This document shows positions 1 through 9,243 of a stretch of DNA of 64,000 nt, piece by piece. The DNA is taken from contig NZ_LTAO01000006.1 in NCBI RefSeq assembly GCF_001590785.1, positions 18,699 through 82,698 on the forward strand, in the 5' to 3' direction. Made by a program: the position numbers and the translations under genes. Source of the DNA: Alkalihalobacillus trypoxylicola. Lineage in GTDB: Bacteria; Bacillota; Bacilli; Bacillales; Bacillaceae_D. The stretch's first letter is position 1; each line of letters begins with the position of its first letter. The notes below the pieces were generated by a model. That model saw nothing but the letters and a program-made list of their open reading frames with translations. It searched no databases and was not told the origin of the DNA.

Positions 1-339
1 AAACACCATTCCAATGTTTCCTCTAACCTTTCGTAGATGCTTTTCATCTGCTGGAACTAGCTGATCTCCATCATATTTATGCCAAAGCATCTCACCATCT
101 ACTTCTATCGTTCCCGATGTAGGCTCCTCTAATGTCATTAACATACGAATAATCGTCGTTTTTCCAGATCCAGAAGGACCGATTAAAGCAATTTTTTCTC
201 CTTTAGCTACATCTAAATCTAAGTTTTTTAGTACCGTTGTCTCTCCAAAAGATTTACTTACATTTTTGTAGGAAACAATTGGTTTTAAAATGGCTGTTTC
301 ATTTTCATGCTCTAATTTTTTTGCCGCTTGTTCACTCAT
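1..339 (-). CDS. ehuA: Ectoine-type ABC transporter ATPase EhuA (N-terminal part, runs off window)
   Basis: The first 113 residues of an ABC ATPase are present and the rest lies beyond the left edge. A Walker A motif GPSGSGKTT sits at residues 54-62, followed by the beginning of the Q-loop region (RGNIGMVF) where the window ends. The ATG at 337-339 overlaps the stop of the upstream permease gene (ATGA), so it is the last cistron seen of ehuB-ehuC-ehuD-ehuA. By family it hydrolyses ATP on the cytoplasmic side to power polar amino acid or ectoine uptake. The ectoine assignment rests on the binding protein of the same operon, since the ATPase alone would only say polar amino acid family. Confidence 0.8.
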   Translation of the reverse strand, partial: MSEQAAKKLEHENETAILKPIVSYKNVSKSFGETTVLKNLDLDVAKGEKIALIGPSGSGKTTIIRMLMTLEEPTSGTIEVDGEMLWHKYDGDQLVPADEKHLRKVRGNIGMVF

Positions 340-1022
340 GCTTTCACTCCCCTTTGTTGAACTGGATCTTTTGAATCAAGTTTGCCGACTCGTTTTTCTA
401 AATACTTAATAAATAGCGCCGATGGATAACTTAAAACTAAGAATAAAAATCCGACAATGGTGATAGGCTCAACATATCGGAATGTCTCACCACCAATGAC
501 TTGAGCAACATTAAGCATTTCCACAACAAAAATTGCAGATAGTAATGGTGTTTCTTTAAACAACACGATTAAATAATTTCCTAGCATTGGAATAACAGGC
601 GGTATAGCCTGAGGCAATATGACTTTTTTCCAAGTTTGCACATTTGTAAAATTGAGTGCTTTACTTGCCTCCCACTGACTTTTAGGTACAGATTCAATTC
701 CTGAACGATAAATCTCAGAAATATAGGTACTGTAGTGAATTCCTAATACGAGTGCCCCTGTTTGAAATCCATTTAATCCTGTTGCGTAATAAACAAAGAA
801 TAATTGCACTAATGGCGGTGTAGCCCTAATAAATTCGATAATCCCAGCAATGGCTAAAGAGAATATCTTTATTTTAGAACGTCTTAATAGCGTTAAAATT
901 AACCCAACCGTTAATGCTATGATATAGGCAATAAATGTAACACTGATGGTTATTCCAATTGCTTTTACTATTTCAGGGAAAACCCGAAAGGCAAACTCCC
1001 AATTCCAAGCATTTGTATTCAT
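336..1022 (-). CDS. ehuD: Ectoine/hydroxyectoine-type ABC permease EhuD
   Basis: A 228-residue inner-membrane permease of the HisM/GlnP type. Several hydrophobic segments are visible, starting near residues 18-45, and the EAA loop that docks the ATPase begins about residue 118 (EASKALNF, then LPQAIPPVIPML). It overlaps ehuC upstream and ehuA downstream by 4 nt each (ATGA), which indicates translational coupling. With EhuC it should form the heteromeric channel. The family is certain; the substrate is inferred from the linked binding protein. Confidence 0.82.
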   Translation of the reverse strand: MNTNAWNWEFAFRVFPEIVKAIGITISVTFIAYIIALTVGLILTLLRRSKIKIFSLAIAGIIEFIRATPPLVQLFFVYYATGLNGFQTGALVLGIHYSTYISEIYRSGIESVPKSQWEASKALNFTNVQTWKKVILPQAIPPVIPMLGNYLIVLFKETPLLSAIFVVEMLNVAQVIGGETFRYVEPITIVGFLFLVLSYPSALFIKYLEKRVGKLDSKDPVQQRGVKA

Positions 1023-1690
1023 GCTGTACTCACCCCTTTAGAAGCCCGTTTTTCTAACCATCTTGCTAAGAAGATTAACGGAAGAGCCAGAAGGAAATAT
1101 AAAATTAATAAATAAGTGAAAATTTCTACTTGACTCGCTAATGATGTATTACTACTTCTAAGCAAGGAAGCTCTAAAGGTCATGTCTGACAGTGTAATAA
1201 TCGATACAAGCGATGTGCCCTTTAATAGCTCGATCGCATTATTACCAAACCCTGGAAGCATTAATCGGACCGCTTGAGGAAGTATCACCAATCTCATTCT
1301 CTGCCACTTTGACATGTTTAAAGATATGGCTGCTTCTGTTTGACTATGAGCAATCGATTGAATCGCTCCTCTTACCACTTCTGATGCATAGGCACCGTAA
1401 TTAAGCCCTAGCGCTAGTGCACCTGCAAAAAAAGTTGACATCGCTAAGCCTGGAAAAATTAATGGTAGTGCGTAAACAAAGAAAAACATTTGAACAAGCA
1501 AAGAAGTTCCTCTAAATAACTCTACAAACACTGTGGAGATAAATCGAATAATGCCAATTTTAGATGTTCGTCCAATTCCTGCAATAAAAGCGATAAGATA
1601 GGCAAAAATAGCACCTAGTATAAATACCTGTACAGTTGTTTCCAAACCTCTTAGAAGCACAGGAATAAACGTCGAAGCATTACTAAACAT
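1019..1690 (-). CDS. ehuC: Ectoine/hydroxyectoine-type ABC permease EhuC
   Basis: A 223-residue polar amino acid family permease, paralogous to EhuD. The EAA loop reads EAAISLNMSKWQRMRLVILPQA near residues 118-139. The start ATG at 1690 follows a GGGGTGGTGAGA ribosome-binding site. The gene is preceded by a hairpin at about 1762-1805, between it and the binding-protein gene, which probably lowers expression of the membrane parts relative to the binding protein. The system could import other compatible solutes or amino acids; the family is secure. Confidence 0.82.
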   Translation of the reverse strand: MFSNASTFIPVLLRGLETTVQVFILGAIFAYLIAFIAGIGRTSKIGIIRFISTVFVELFRGTSLLVQMFFFVYALPLIFPGLAMSTFFAGALALGLNYGAYASEVVRGAIQSIAHSQTEAAISLNMSKWQRMRLVILPQAVRLMLPGFGNNAIELLKGTSLVSIITLSDMTFRASLLRSSNTSLASQVEIFTYLLILYFLLALPLIFLARWLEKRASKGVSTA

Positions 1691-1761
1691 CTCACCACCC
1701 CTTTCTAAATGACTTCCTTAATAAGAAAGTACGTTCCTATTCATTTTTTTAAAGTATTAAA

Positions 1762-1805
1762 AAAGCATGGGGAAGCCACAAATATGTAACAACACACCAT
1801 GCTTT
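1762..1805 (-). terminator. Intercistronic hairpin between ehuB and ehuC
   Basis: On the minus strand AAAGCATGG pairs with CCATGCTTT (9 bp) around a ~26-nt loop, followed by TTTAAT. It lies between the stop of ehuB and the start of ehuC. A leaky terminator or 3' stabilising hairpin here is common where the binding protein is needed in excess. Confidence 0.6.
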
Positions 1806-1830
1806 CCTTTTAACTTATTACTATAACAAA

Positions 1831-2676
1831 TTAAGCTTCCTCTTGGTTGCAACGGTCTGCAGTTGTCACTTCTCCAGTTGGTACATTATCTTCACCAAAT
1901 CCAAATTCTGAAATGATTTCTAAAAGCTCTCCAGAATCAATTAGCTCTTGTAAATGTTCATTATATTGATCACGAAGCTCTCTTCCCTCATCACTATCAG
2001 CAAATACGGCTGCACCATACGCTACCTGAGGCTCTCCATCAATAACAGGCTGTTCGAAAGGCTCTGCTCTTTCAATAGCATCTAGGTTTGCTGATTCTAA
2101 GGCAGCAGTTAGAGTAGCTTCTGTCATAACGGTCGCATCCACGTCGCCTGATTCAAGGGCAGCTATATTATCTGCAATTGAGTCAGCCGTTTGAATTCGA
2201 CTAGAATCCATTCCTAATTGTTGTAAAATTTCAATTTGATTGGCAGCAGACATAATAGACACCGTCAAGTCTTCATTAGCTACTAAATCTTCATAGCTAT
2301 AAATGTTATGAGGATTTCCAGCAGCTACGGCCATTCCTTCTCCATAAACTAATTCAACATCAGCAAATTCTGCTTGCTCACAACGCTCAGGTCGAATATC
2401 CATTCCTGCTGTTACGACATTGTAGTTACCAGCATTTAAGCCTGGGATTAATGAGTTCCAGTCCGTAACTTCTCCCTCTACATCCTCATATCCCATTTTT
2501 TCAAAGACAGCTCTGGCGATTTCTGCATTCGCTCCTGTAACATTATCCGTTTGTAAATCGATATAGCCATAAGGCTCTTCGTTTGCGACACCTACTTTGA
2601 TGGAATCACTTGAGCCACATGCTGCTAGAAAACAAATAACTCCAAATAAAATAAGTGCTGTTGTAAAACGTTTCAT
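1831..2676 (-). CDS. ehuB: Ectoine/hydroxyectoine-type substrate-binding lipoprotein EhuB
   Basis: A family-3 solute-binding lipoprotein of 281 residues. I chose the ATG at 2676 because it has a GGAGGG site upstream and opens a signal peptide MKRFTTALILFGVICFLAAC with the lipobox cysteine at residue 20; the longer frame adds 28 unlikely residues. The region KVGVANEEPYGYIDL and the stretch ending GMDIRPERCEQ resemble EhuB proteins, which bind ectoine and hydroxyectoine outside the membrane. The gene is first in the operon with ehuC-ehuD-ehuA. A polar amino acid ligand is the main alternative. Confidence 0.78.
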   Translation of the reverse strand: MKRFTTALILFGVICFLAACGSSDSIKVGVANEEPYGYIDLQTDNVTGANAEIARAVFEKMGYEDVEGEVTDWNSLIPGLNAGNYNVVTAGMDIRPERCEQAEFADVELVYGEGMAVAAGNPHNIYSYEDLVANEDLTVSIMSAANQIEILQQLGMDSSRIQTADSIADNIAALESGDVDATVMTEATLTAALESANLDAIERAEPFEQPVIDGEPQVAYGAAVFADSDEGRELRDQYNEHLQELIDSGELLEIISEFGFGEDNVPTGEVTTADRCNQEEA

Positions 2677-3157
2677 TAAATTGACCCTCCTTAATAGTTT
2701 GAAAAAAATATATAAATTATATCCATTAAAGTAAAAATTAGGATATAAATTGTATAACAAATACTAGTGAAACGCTACTTCTACGATTAAAGGTGAAGTT
2801 CACTATTTTCCGAGGGTTCTTTGTACATTTTGTTAATTACCACTAAAAAGGCTTTTTGAAACCTAAATAAGTAAAATCCTCTTAATCTTTTTTACAACTT
2901 TTCAAATTTTTCTATCCATATAAAATCATAATGTAAAACGATTACTCACTCAAATGTCATTTGCTTGCCTATCTTGCCATGACCTTCGATATTCTAGGAT
3001 TAGATGCTATTAAACAACTGAGATAACATTATGCTCATAACATCGTCTATATAAATGTAAATGCTTCCTTTTTATTCTTTTTTGTTCTTTATGGTGAAAA
3101 AAGGATTGTATCATCATTTTTCATAAAATGTGACACAACCCTTTTTATTCCATTATT
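2677..3157. other. Intergenic region upstream of ehuB
   Basis: About 480 bp of AT-rich sequence between the ehu operon and pepA. It holds the 5' region of ehuB and the pepA terminator near 3097-3147. No open frame, riboswitch or repeat family member was recognised. Confidence 0.5.
3097..3147 (-). terminator. Terminator after pepA
   Basis: On the minus strand AAAAAGGGTTGTGTCA and TGATACAATCCTTTTTT form an imperfect stem of about 15 bp followed by a T run, directly after the pepA stop. Confidence 0.75.
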
Positions 3158-4648
3158 TTATTTGGTTTGTTCGGCTAAATAAGCTAAAGTTCTAGCCATA
3201 ACGCCAGTTCCTCCAGCTCTACCAGTATGAGAAGCTCTACTCGCCCAAGAGGTTCCTGCGATATCTAGATGTACCCATGGAGTCTCTTCTGCAAATTCTC
3301 CAATAAATAAACCAGCTGTAATACTTCCTCCTAATCTACCTGGAGCATTATTTAAATCAGCAACATCACTTGATTTTAGTAAATCATGATAAGGTTTGTG
3401 AGTTGGAAATGCCCAAACCCACTCGCCAGCTTCCTCACTTGCTTCTTCTACCTTATGGAACCATTCCTTATTGTTCGTAATCGCTCCAGTTGTGCAATCC
3501 GCTAAAGCAACTAATACTGCTCCTGTTAAAGTAGCAACATCTACTAATTCACTAGCACCTAGCTGTTTAGCATACGAAACGCCATCCGCTAAAACTAAAC
3601 GACCTTCTGCATCCGTATTTCTTACTTCGATTGTTTTACCGTTCATCGCACGAATCACATCACCAGGCTTTAATGCTGAGCCACTTGGCATATTTTCTGT
3701 AGAAGGAATGACCGCAAGAACATTTCGTTTAGGCTTTGTTTGCCCAATAATATCCATGGCTCCAAGGACAGCAGCTGCGCCTCCCATATCACCCTTCATT
3801 TCATGCATTTTTAATCCTGGCTTCAAAGAGATTCCACCTGAATCAAAGGTAATCCCTTTACCCACTAAACCAAGTACGTCTTCCCATTCATCAGTTGCTT
3901 GATATTTAAGAACGATCATTTTAGGAGGTTCTACTCCACCAGCAGCCACTGCTAGCAATGCTCCCATTCCAAGCTCTTCCATTTGTTCCTTCTCAAGGAT
4001 TTCTACCTCAAAACCATGCTTTTGAGCTAATTTCTCAGCTTCTTCAGCCAAATATGTTGGAGTTAATAAGTTACCCGGGATATTAATTAATCTTCTCGAT
4101 AAATTTGTTCCTTCTGAGAAGACTAATCCTTTTTGGGCATAATCAACCCAATTCTCATTAGCACCTTCATGAATCATTTCAATACTTTCAAAAGAATAGC
4201 TTTCGTTATGACTATTCTCCTTATAAGTCTCAACTTTATATAGAGCTAGCCCGATTGACTCCATTATAAGATGAATATTTTTTTCTTGACTTTCATTGTC
4301 GACAAAAAAAGATTCTACATCAATGGCCACACTCTTCACTTTTTCCTGAGCCGCTTGACGAGTTACTTTACCTAATGCTTGTTGTAAGTCCGAAGAATTC
4401 CATTTCTCTTTTTTTCCTAAACCTACAAGGTAAATGGCTTTTGTTTGCATTTGCCCAAATGTATGAATTTTAGTAATTTCATGAAGCTTTGTATGTATTT
4501 GTTTTTCTTGATAAAGTTTTGAAATATTTTCATTAAATGAGGCATCGATGGTTTTTAACCAAGAATTCAATTCTTCCTTCTCATGAATACCTATAAATAG
4601 GGCATCATAATGATGATTCTCTTTCCATTCCTTTGTGATTGTAATCAA
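3158..4648 (-). CDS. pepA: Leucyl aminopeptidase (M17)
   Basis: A cytosolic M17 aminopeptidase of 496 residues that releases N-terminal amino acids using two metal ions; it corresponds to B. subtilis YuiE (about 500 aa). The metal-binding and catalytic blocks are VGKGITFDSGG at 262-272 and NTDAEGR at 344-350. The start is a TTG at 4646-4648, placed by an AGGAGTGAT site just upstream; the upstream in-frame ATG would add 50 low-complexity residues with no ribosome-binding site. It is divergent from yuiD, as in B. subtilis. Confidence 0.93.
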   Translation of the reverse strand: MITITKEWKENHHYDALFIGIHEKEELNSWLKTIDASFNENISKLYQEKQIHTKLHEITKIHTFGQMQTKAIYLVGLGKKEKWNSSDLQQALGKVTRQAAQEKVKSVAIDVESFFVDNESQEKNIHLIMESIGLALYKVETYKENSHNESYSFESIEMIHEGANENWVDYAQKGLVFSEGTNLSRRLINIPGNLLTPTYLAEEAEKLAQKHGFEVEILEKEQMEELGMGALLAVAAGGVEPPKMIVLKYQATDEWEDVLGLVGKGITFDSGGISLKPGLKMHEMKGDMGGAAAVLGAMDIIGQTKPKRNVLAVIPSTENMPSGSALKPGDVIRAMNGKTIEVRNTDAEGRLVLADGVSYAKQLGASELVDVATLTGAVLVALADCTTGAITNNKEWFHKVEEASEEAGEWVWAFPTHKPYHDLLKSSDVADLNNAPGRLGGSITAGLFIGEFAEETPWVHLDIAGTSWASRASHTGRAGGTGVMARTLAYLAEQTK

Positions 4649-4886
4649 TATAATCACTCCTTTAATAGTAAATTCCTTTATTATTATACAATCTTTCGCA
4701 TTACGAAAGGAAGTTTTTAAAATAAAAAGTGATTTTATTTTAAAAAAAGGGTAAAGAATTGTTATCTTTATCTTATTGAATTGTATTTGTTTTATCATAT
4801 TTCATCTAACAAGTTATGATATAATGAACACAACTAATTCAGTAGTAAACTGTTCAGTCACTTGAGAAAGGAAGATTATAGAACGT

Positions 4887-5366
4887 ATGGAAATTTTACA
4901 TAACTTCCCACTTTGGGCAGCTCTATTTGCGATTTTCTTTGCCCAATTTATCAAAATACCTTTGGCTTATATTCCGACAAGAAAATTTGACTGGACTTTA
5001 TTTACTAGTACAGGAGGAATGCCTAGTTCCCATTCAGCAGCTGTATCTGCTTTAGCAACAGCGGTTGCATTGGAGCATGGACTGGATTCTACCATTTTTG
5101 CCGTCGCCACTATCTTAGGAATAATCGTCATGTTTGATGCAACAGGTGTAAGGCGTCATGCAGGTTACCACGCAACAGTATTAAATCAGCTTGTATCTGA
5201 TTTTAATAAGCTTGTAGGAGAGGTTCGTAAGTGGCCTAAAAAAGAAGAGATTGAAAAAAGACAGGAGCTCAAAGAGTTATTAGGGCACCAACCCATTGAA
5301 GTCTTTTTTGGCGGATTATTAGGTATACTATTGACGTTACTTCTAGACTTTATCTTCATCGGGTAG
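4887..5366 (+). CDS. yuiD: YuiD-like DUF212 membrane protein
   Basis: A 159-residue small membrane protein of the DUF212 (divergent PAP2) family. The motif GGMPSSHSAAVSALATAVAL (about 43-62) resembles the PSSH signature of PAP2 phosphatases, and later FDATGVRRHAGYHATVLNQL is characteristic of DUF212. Hydrophobic segments lie near residues 10-30, 50-90 and at the C-terminus. The substrate is unknown; lipid phosphatase activity is only suggested by the fold. Length and place match B. subtilis yuiD. Confidence 0.87.
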   Translation: MEILHNFPLWAALFAIFFAQFIKIPLAYIPTRKFDWTLFTSTGGMPSSHSAAVSALATAVALEHGLDSTIFAVATILGIIVMFDATGVRRHAGYHATVLNQLVSDFNKLVGEVRKWPKKEEIEKRQELKELLGHQPIEVFFGGLLGILLTLLLDFIFIG

Positions 5367-5371
5367 AAAAG

Positions 5372-5411
5372 AAAAAAGAGGTTGTCCATATGGGAGCAGC
5401 CTCTTTTTATT
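5372..5411 (+). terminator. Terminator after yuiD
   Basis: AAAAAGAGGTTG and CAGCCTCTTTTTAT form a stem with a short loop and T run six bases after the yuiD stop. Confidence 0.8.
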
Positions 5412-5594
5412 GCTCTAAAACCTAAGTACCCTGTAGAAAGGCAAAGCTTTTTTTAATTTTGATTGATGAAAGCTCTCAGATTTAATTCTTCAATAGGAAG
5501 CTTCTCTTTATTATAGTCACTACAAAAAAAGGATAAAGAATTTTTTGTTTCTCCATCCTCTTTTGATTTTAAGTTATCCTCATATATAGGATGA

Positions 5595-6293
5595 TTAGCG
5601 GTCAATTTGCTCTCTAAAAACTTGGACAGCCTCATCTTCATTTAATACGTTTAATTCTTCTTCTGTTAATTTTCCATTCCCAACTTCAATGACATAAACA
5701 TCAATTTCCCTTTTACCCCATTTGGAATATACATCCTGTACCGTTTCATAATAAAGGTCGATTTTATTTCCTTTGATAGCAGATCCTGTATCGGCTACAA
5801 CTCCATATCCATATTCTGGGATAAACAGAATCGTACCAATAGGATAAATAGATGTATCAGCGGCTATTGTCGAATATAAATCTCGTTTTACTTCTACCCC
5901 TGAAAAGGTAATACCATACCCAGGGTGCCCAGGTGATTTTCCTGTTGATTCAACCCCGGCTGTATAACCTGTGGCAATTACACGATTACTAGGATACTGA
6001 GTCCAATCTAACTCCTCTAACGATACTGGCTTTGATTCAATCGTTTCTAACGATTTTGATAATTCATTTCTTGATTGAAAAGGTAATGTTTTTTCAGTCA
6101 TTTGACTTTGTTTGAACTGAGAATAACTAGCCATATATGGGTCATCGGTTTGAATAGCTAAAATTTGCTCTTTCATCCATCCCTCGACTTCTGCAGCACT
6201 TACTCCTGAAAATGTGTAGAAAGTTGAAAGAACAGCGATGATTAATAGTATACTCATACCTATACGTCGACCAGCCGTTTGTACTCTTTCCAT
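5595..6293 (-). CDS. yuiC: YuiC-like 3D-domain cell-wall protein
   Basis: A 232-residue protein with an N-terminal membrane anchor or signal segment (about 12-33), a charged middle and a C-terminal 3D domain. Aspartates in [18 protein letters not shown] (D168 in DTG, D179) match the conserved acidic residues of this double-psi beta-barrel fold, shared with MltA-type lytic transglycosylases and the stationary-phase muralytic protein family. It probably acts on peptidoglycan outside the membrane. The ATG at 6293 has a GAGAGGAGTGAG site. Order pepA-yuiD-yuiC-yuiB is as in B. subtilis. Confidence 0.87.
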   Translation of the reverse strand: MERVQTAGRRIGMSILLIIAVLSTFYTFSGVSAAEVEGWMKEQILAIQTDDPYMASYSQFKQSQMTEKTLPFQSRNELSKSLETIESKPVSLEELDWTQYPSNRVIATGYTAGVESTGKSPGHPGYGITFSGVEVKRDLYSTIAADTSIYPIGTILFIPEYGYGVVADTGSAIKGNKIDLYYETVQDVYSKWGKREIDVYVIEVGNGKLTEEELNVLNEDEAVQVFREQIDR

Positions 6294-6477
6294 TTTCTCT
6301 CACTCCTCTCATTTTGTAAGCATCTCCAAAATGATTCAAAGTTATTCAAAACGGAAAAATATTTTTTAATTATTCAATTAATTTAGTCTATTCCTTTATT
6401 TTTAAATCGGATATAAAAATAGAAGACTGTCATAGCTAAATTTGAAATGTATGCAATGACTGCTTAACAAACAACGA

Positions 6478-6685
6478 ACAGGCCCTTCCTTTTTAATAAG
6501 AAGGGGCCTGTTGAATTGGAATAACCTTTATGAAATGACGTCAATTCCACACAAAAGTCACGGAGAATCTAGTGGAACGATGTAGTCAAGGTCGAAATCA
6601 CTGCTAAAAAAAGTTAGTTTGACAGCACCTTCCCGAACTAAGAGTGCCTTGGAAGAGCGAACATCCAGTCAACTAACATAAGTGC
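6478..6685 (-). repeat. Dispersed intergenic element, family R2, copy a
   Basis: Read on the minus strand this 200-bp segment shares blocks with the copy at 46.9 kb: TTCGCTC, then AACTAACTTTTTTT, GTGATTTCGAC, TCTCCGTG and a TTTCATAAAG block, ending in a hairpin (CAGGCCC...GGGCCTG with short loop). It occupies most of the yuiC-yuiB gap. No open frame is conserved. Confidence 0.65.
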
Positions 6686-6741
6686 AGTTCTTCATTCATA
6701 CGCAATGTACCAGAAGCACACCTTTTCGTCAAAGAGTTCAT

Positions 6742-7062
6742 TTAAAACATTTGGTAGCCTCTAACTCTTAACATCTTAATAACGATACCAGATAATATAG
6801 CTCCTAAAAATCCAAAGGAGAGGATTAAAATATCTACAAACATTAATGACATCAAATTATTCCATAATGCCGGAAAAGCCATACCGGGCGATGTTATGTA
6901 ATCGAAAATAGAAACATCATGTACAATTAATATGACAACTATTGGGTAAATAACTGCCATAACCCAAGTCGATCTCAACACCATATTTAATAAAAAGCCG
7001 ATACCGAAAAATAAAACTAAAAATAGAATCATCGATATGACTAGTTGGGGAATATTCACCAT
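6742..7062 (-). CDS. yuiB: YuiB-like membrane protein
   Basis: A 106-residue integral membrane protein of unknown function with three or four hydrophobic segments (about 5-30, 35-52, 72-98). Start ATG at 7062 follows GGAGGTG at the right distance; the GTG four codons earlier overlaps that site. Sequence (LFFGIGFLLNMVLR) and location next to yuiC match B. subtilis yuiB. The small B. subtilis gene yuiA, usually between yuiB and yumB, was not found here. Confidence 0.82.
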   Translation of the reverse strand: MVNIPQLVISMILFLVLFFGIGFLLNMVLRSTWVMAVIYPIVVILIVHDVSIFDYITSPGMAFPALWNNLMSLMFVDILILSFGFLGAILSGIVIKMLRVRGYQMF

Positions 7063-7149
7063 TAACACCTCCACATCATAGTTAGTTTACTTAATGAGAT
7101 CACTTATCGTCAAATTTATATCGCTTTCTCTATGGTTTTTTATATCGCA

Positions 7150-7186
7150 TAAAAAAACGACAGAGGTAAAGCCCCCCGTCGTTTTC
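7150..7186 (-). terminator. Terminator after yumB
   Basis: On the minus strand GAAAACGAC and GTCGTTTTTTT form a stem around a GC-rich loop, ending in a T run 13 bases after the yumB stop. Confidence 0.8.
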
Positions 7187-7198
7187 GCTCCGTCTATT

Positions 7199-8416
7199 TT
7201 ATAGTGGGCTTTTACCACGCTTCAAAGTAAGTCCCGGTCCACCTAGTAAAAATAGATAACGGTTATCTATCATTTTTTTCATGAAGCTTGCTGGTGCACC
7301 ATAAAGTTTTCTTGAACCTACTACACCAATCGCTTCTTTTCCACCTAATGATGCAACTGTTCCTTTAAGAGCTGGCTTAAATGTTTTTAATGAGCCTTGT
7401 CCAGTGACCAAAGACTTAAGGTTGTCTGCACAGACATCAGCCATTTGCATAGCAATTTGAGCAGTTGGAGGATATGGACGATTAATGTCTTCATTAATAA
7501 TCAGAGCACAGTCTCCAATAACAAAGATATCATCATGTCCTGGGGCTCTTAGGTTTGGCTCAACCTTAATTCGACCACGCATTGCATCAAATCCAGATTT
7601 CTCGATGATTGAGCTTCCACGAACTCCTGTAGCCCAAACAATAGTTGCTGCCTTAATCTCATCTCCACTTGCAAGAATAACACCATCAGCTGTTACTTCT
7701 TTAATTGGACAGTTTATTTTAAACTCAACACCGCGATTTTCTAATAAATTCATTGCATATTCAACTAATTCAGGATCAAATCCTGGTAGAGCTGATGGCG
7801 CTGCTTCGATTACGTACATTTTTACTTTATCACGAGGAATATCATAATAGCTGCATAGCTCAGGCATACGCTCTGAAAGCTCTCCAATAAATTCGATTCC
7901 TGTAAAACCAGCACCTGCAACGATGAATGTTAACATATCATCGGTTTTTTCTTCGACATTATTGTATTTAGCGAAAACATACTCAATATGCTCTTTTACT
8001 TCTCTAGCACCATTAACGGTCCATTTGCTAAATGCATGTTCAAAAACACCCGGAACACCAAATGTCTCTGCTTCTGAACCTAACCCAATCACTAAATAAT
8101 CATATTCTACTTCGCCATTTTTTAAGATGACTTTTTTATCATCTTTTTTTATTTCTACAACTTCATCTTGTAAAAAGTTGATGCGGTTCATATTTAACAC
8201 ACTTTTAATAGGCATTCTAGTGCGCTCAGCTGATAATGTTCCTGCTGCTGGTTCATGTAACCACGTAGTTTGGTAGTGGTAATCATGCTTGTTAACTAGA
8301 GTGATACTAGCCTCATTTGCAGTTAATTGCTTCGTTAATCTCGTAGCCGTAATCATCCCACCGTAACCTGCACCTAAAATAACGATACTTGGCTTCTTCA
8401 AAATCATCACATCCAT
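7199..8416 (-). CDS. yumB: Type 2 NADH:quinone dehydrogenase
   Basis: A 405-residue non-proton-pumping NADH dehydrogenase (NDH-2) that passes electrons from NADH through FAD to the quinone pool at the inner face of the membrane. The FAD motif GAGYGG is at 15-20, the NADH motif [10 protein letters not shown] near 166-175, and FVIGDCA marks the second FAD contact near the end. Length equals B. subtilis YumB (406). The ATG at 8407 (MILKKPS) is an alternative start with a weak GGATG site. A Rex-like palindrome lies just upstream. Confidence 0.92.
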   Translation of the reverse strand: MDVMILKKPSIVILGAGYGGMITATRLTKQLTANEASITLVNKHDYHYQTTWLHEPAAGTLSAERTRMPIKSVLNMNRINFLQDEVVEIKKDDKKVILKNGEVEYDYLVIGLGSEAETFGVPGVFEHAFSKWTVNGAREVKEHIEYVFAKYNNVEEKTDDMLTFIVAGAGFTGIEFIGELSERMPELCSYYDIPRDKVKMYVIEAAPSALPGFDPELVEYAMNLLENRGVEFKINCPIKEVTADGVILASGDEIKAATIVWATGVRGSSIIEKSGFDAMRGRIKVEPNLRAPGHDDIFVIGDCALIINEDINRPYPPTAQIAMQMADVCADNLKSLVTGQGSLKTFKPALKGTVASLGGKEAIGVVGSRKLYGAPASFMKKMIDNRYLFLLGGPGLTLKRGKSPL

Positions 8417-8451
8417 TTTCTTAGTATATAAAATGATAACAATGCCTTCAT

Positions 8452-8469
8452 TTGTGATCTATTTCACGA
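8452..8469 (-). promoter_or_regulatory. Candidate Rex operator upstream of yumB
   Basis: TTGTGATCTATTTCACGA matches the redox-sensor Rex consensus TTGTGAAN4TTCACAA at 12 of 14 specified bases. It lies 36-53 bp upstream of the yumB start. Rex is known to repress NADH dehydrogenase genes in Bacillus at high NAD; binding here is an inference from one site. Confidence 0.45.
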
Positions 8470-8747
8470 ACTTAGACAAAAAGACAGAAGTCAGAAAATC
8501 TGACAAAATAAGTTCCTTATAACTAACAAAACACACTATTAATAATATGGCTTTTTTGTCTTTTTTTCAACAATTTTTTTCGTTTTTCCCAAAAACTTAT
8601 ATCCAGTAATCCATCTATTACTTTTATTGTTAATTCGCACCATATTTTATTCCATATTATGAACATTATTCTAATATTAAGGACTAAAGTAGATAGTTTT
8701 CAAATTTTCCCCTTTAATATATGAAGAATGTGTTTCCTCTATACTTA

Positions 8748-9013
8748 AATCCATTTCATCATTCATATCTTATAATGATAACCGAGCGATTTAGTTTTTG
8801 ATTTTCACTTTAGGTAGATGCTTTCCCAAGGGCTTGTTTTCAGCTAACTCTGACTGCGCAGAGCTTCGTCAGAGTGGATCTTCAAACGGCGCTCATCCTT
8901 TGGGAGTCACTACCTACCGTTACAATCAACGAGTAAATTCGCAAACATTCAAGAAATTTTTTATATTGAATGTTTGGTTTTATTCACTTATAGAGCAATG
9001 ATGAGATTCACTC
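8748..9013 (+). repeat. MITE-like element, family R1, copy 1
   Basis: A 266-bp element in the divergent yumB/yumC spacer, nearly identical in its core to copies at 38742-39001 and 62571-63297. It has imperfect inverted ends of about 40 bp, an outer stem TAGGTAG/CTACCTA, a middle stem around TTCCCAAGG/CCTTTGGGA, and an inner stem ACTCTGAC/GTCAGAGT. No transposase is present. A 67-codon frame inside is not conserved between copies. Confidence 0.8.
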
Positions 9014-9243
9014 ACTTACAAATTATATAGCTCATTTCAAAAACGATACATCTACCATTTTTTTGTATGTATCGAAATACTCCTTCCGCTTAATTATAGA
9101 GCGTATAGTTTAATAAGGATAAAAATTTCCTACTTTATAAAATCTGACATAGGAAAAAGGTGCATAATCTTTTCTTTTGCCTTTCTCTATGCGTATAATA
9201 GAGGTTGTGTGGAAAATGTACCAATATAGATAGGGGTGGAAAT

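Noticed and set aside
5453..5641. 62-codon frame at the end of yuiC
   Set aside because: It overlaps the yuiC C-terminus in another frame, has low-complexity composition and no ribosome-binding site.
8798..9001. 67-codon frame inside R1 copy 1 (also 63082-63288 in the array)
   Set aside because: The frame is lost in copy 2 and differences between the two open copies are mostly amino-acid changing, while the stems are kept. The signal is at the nucleic-acid level.
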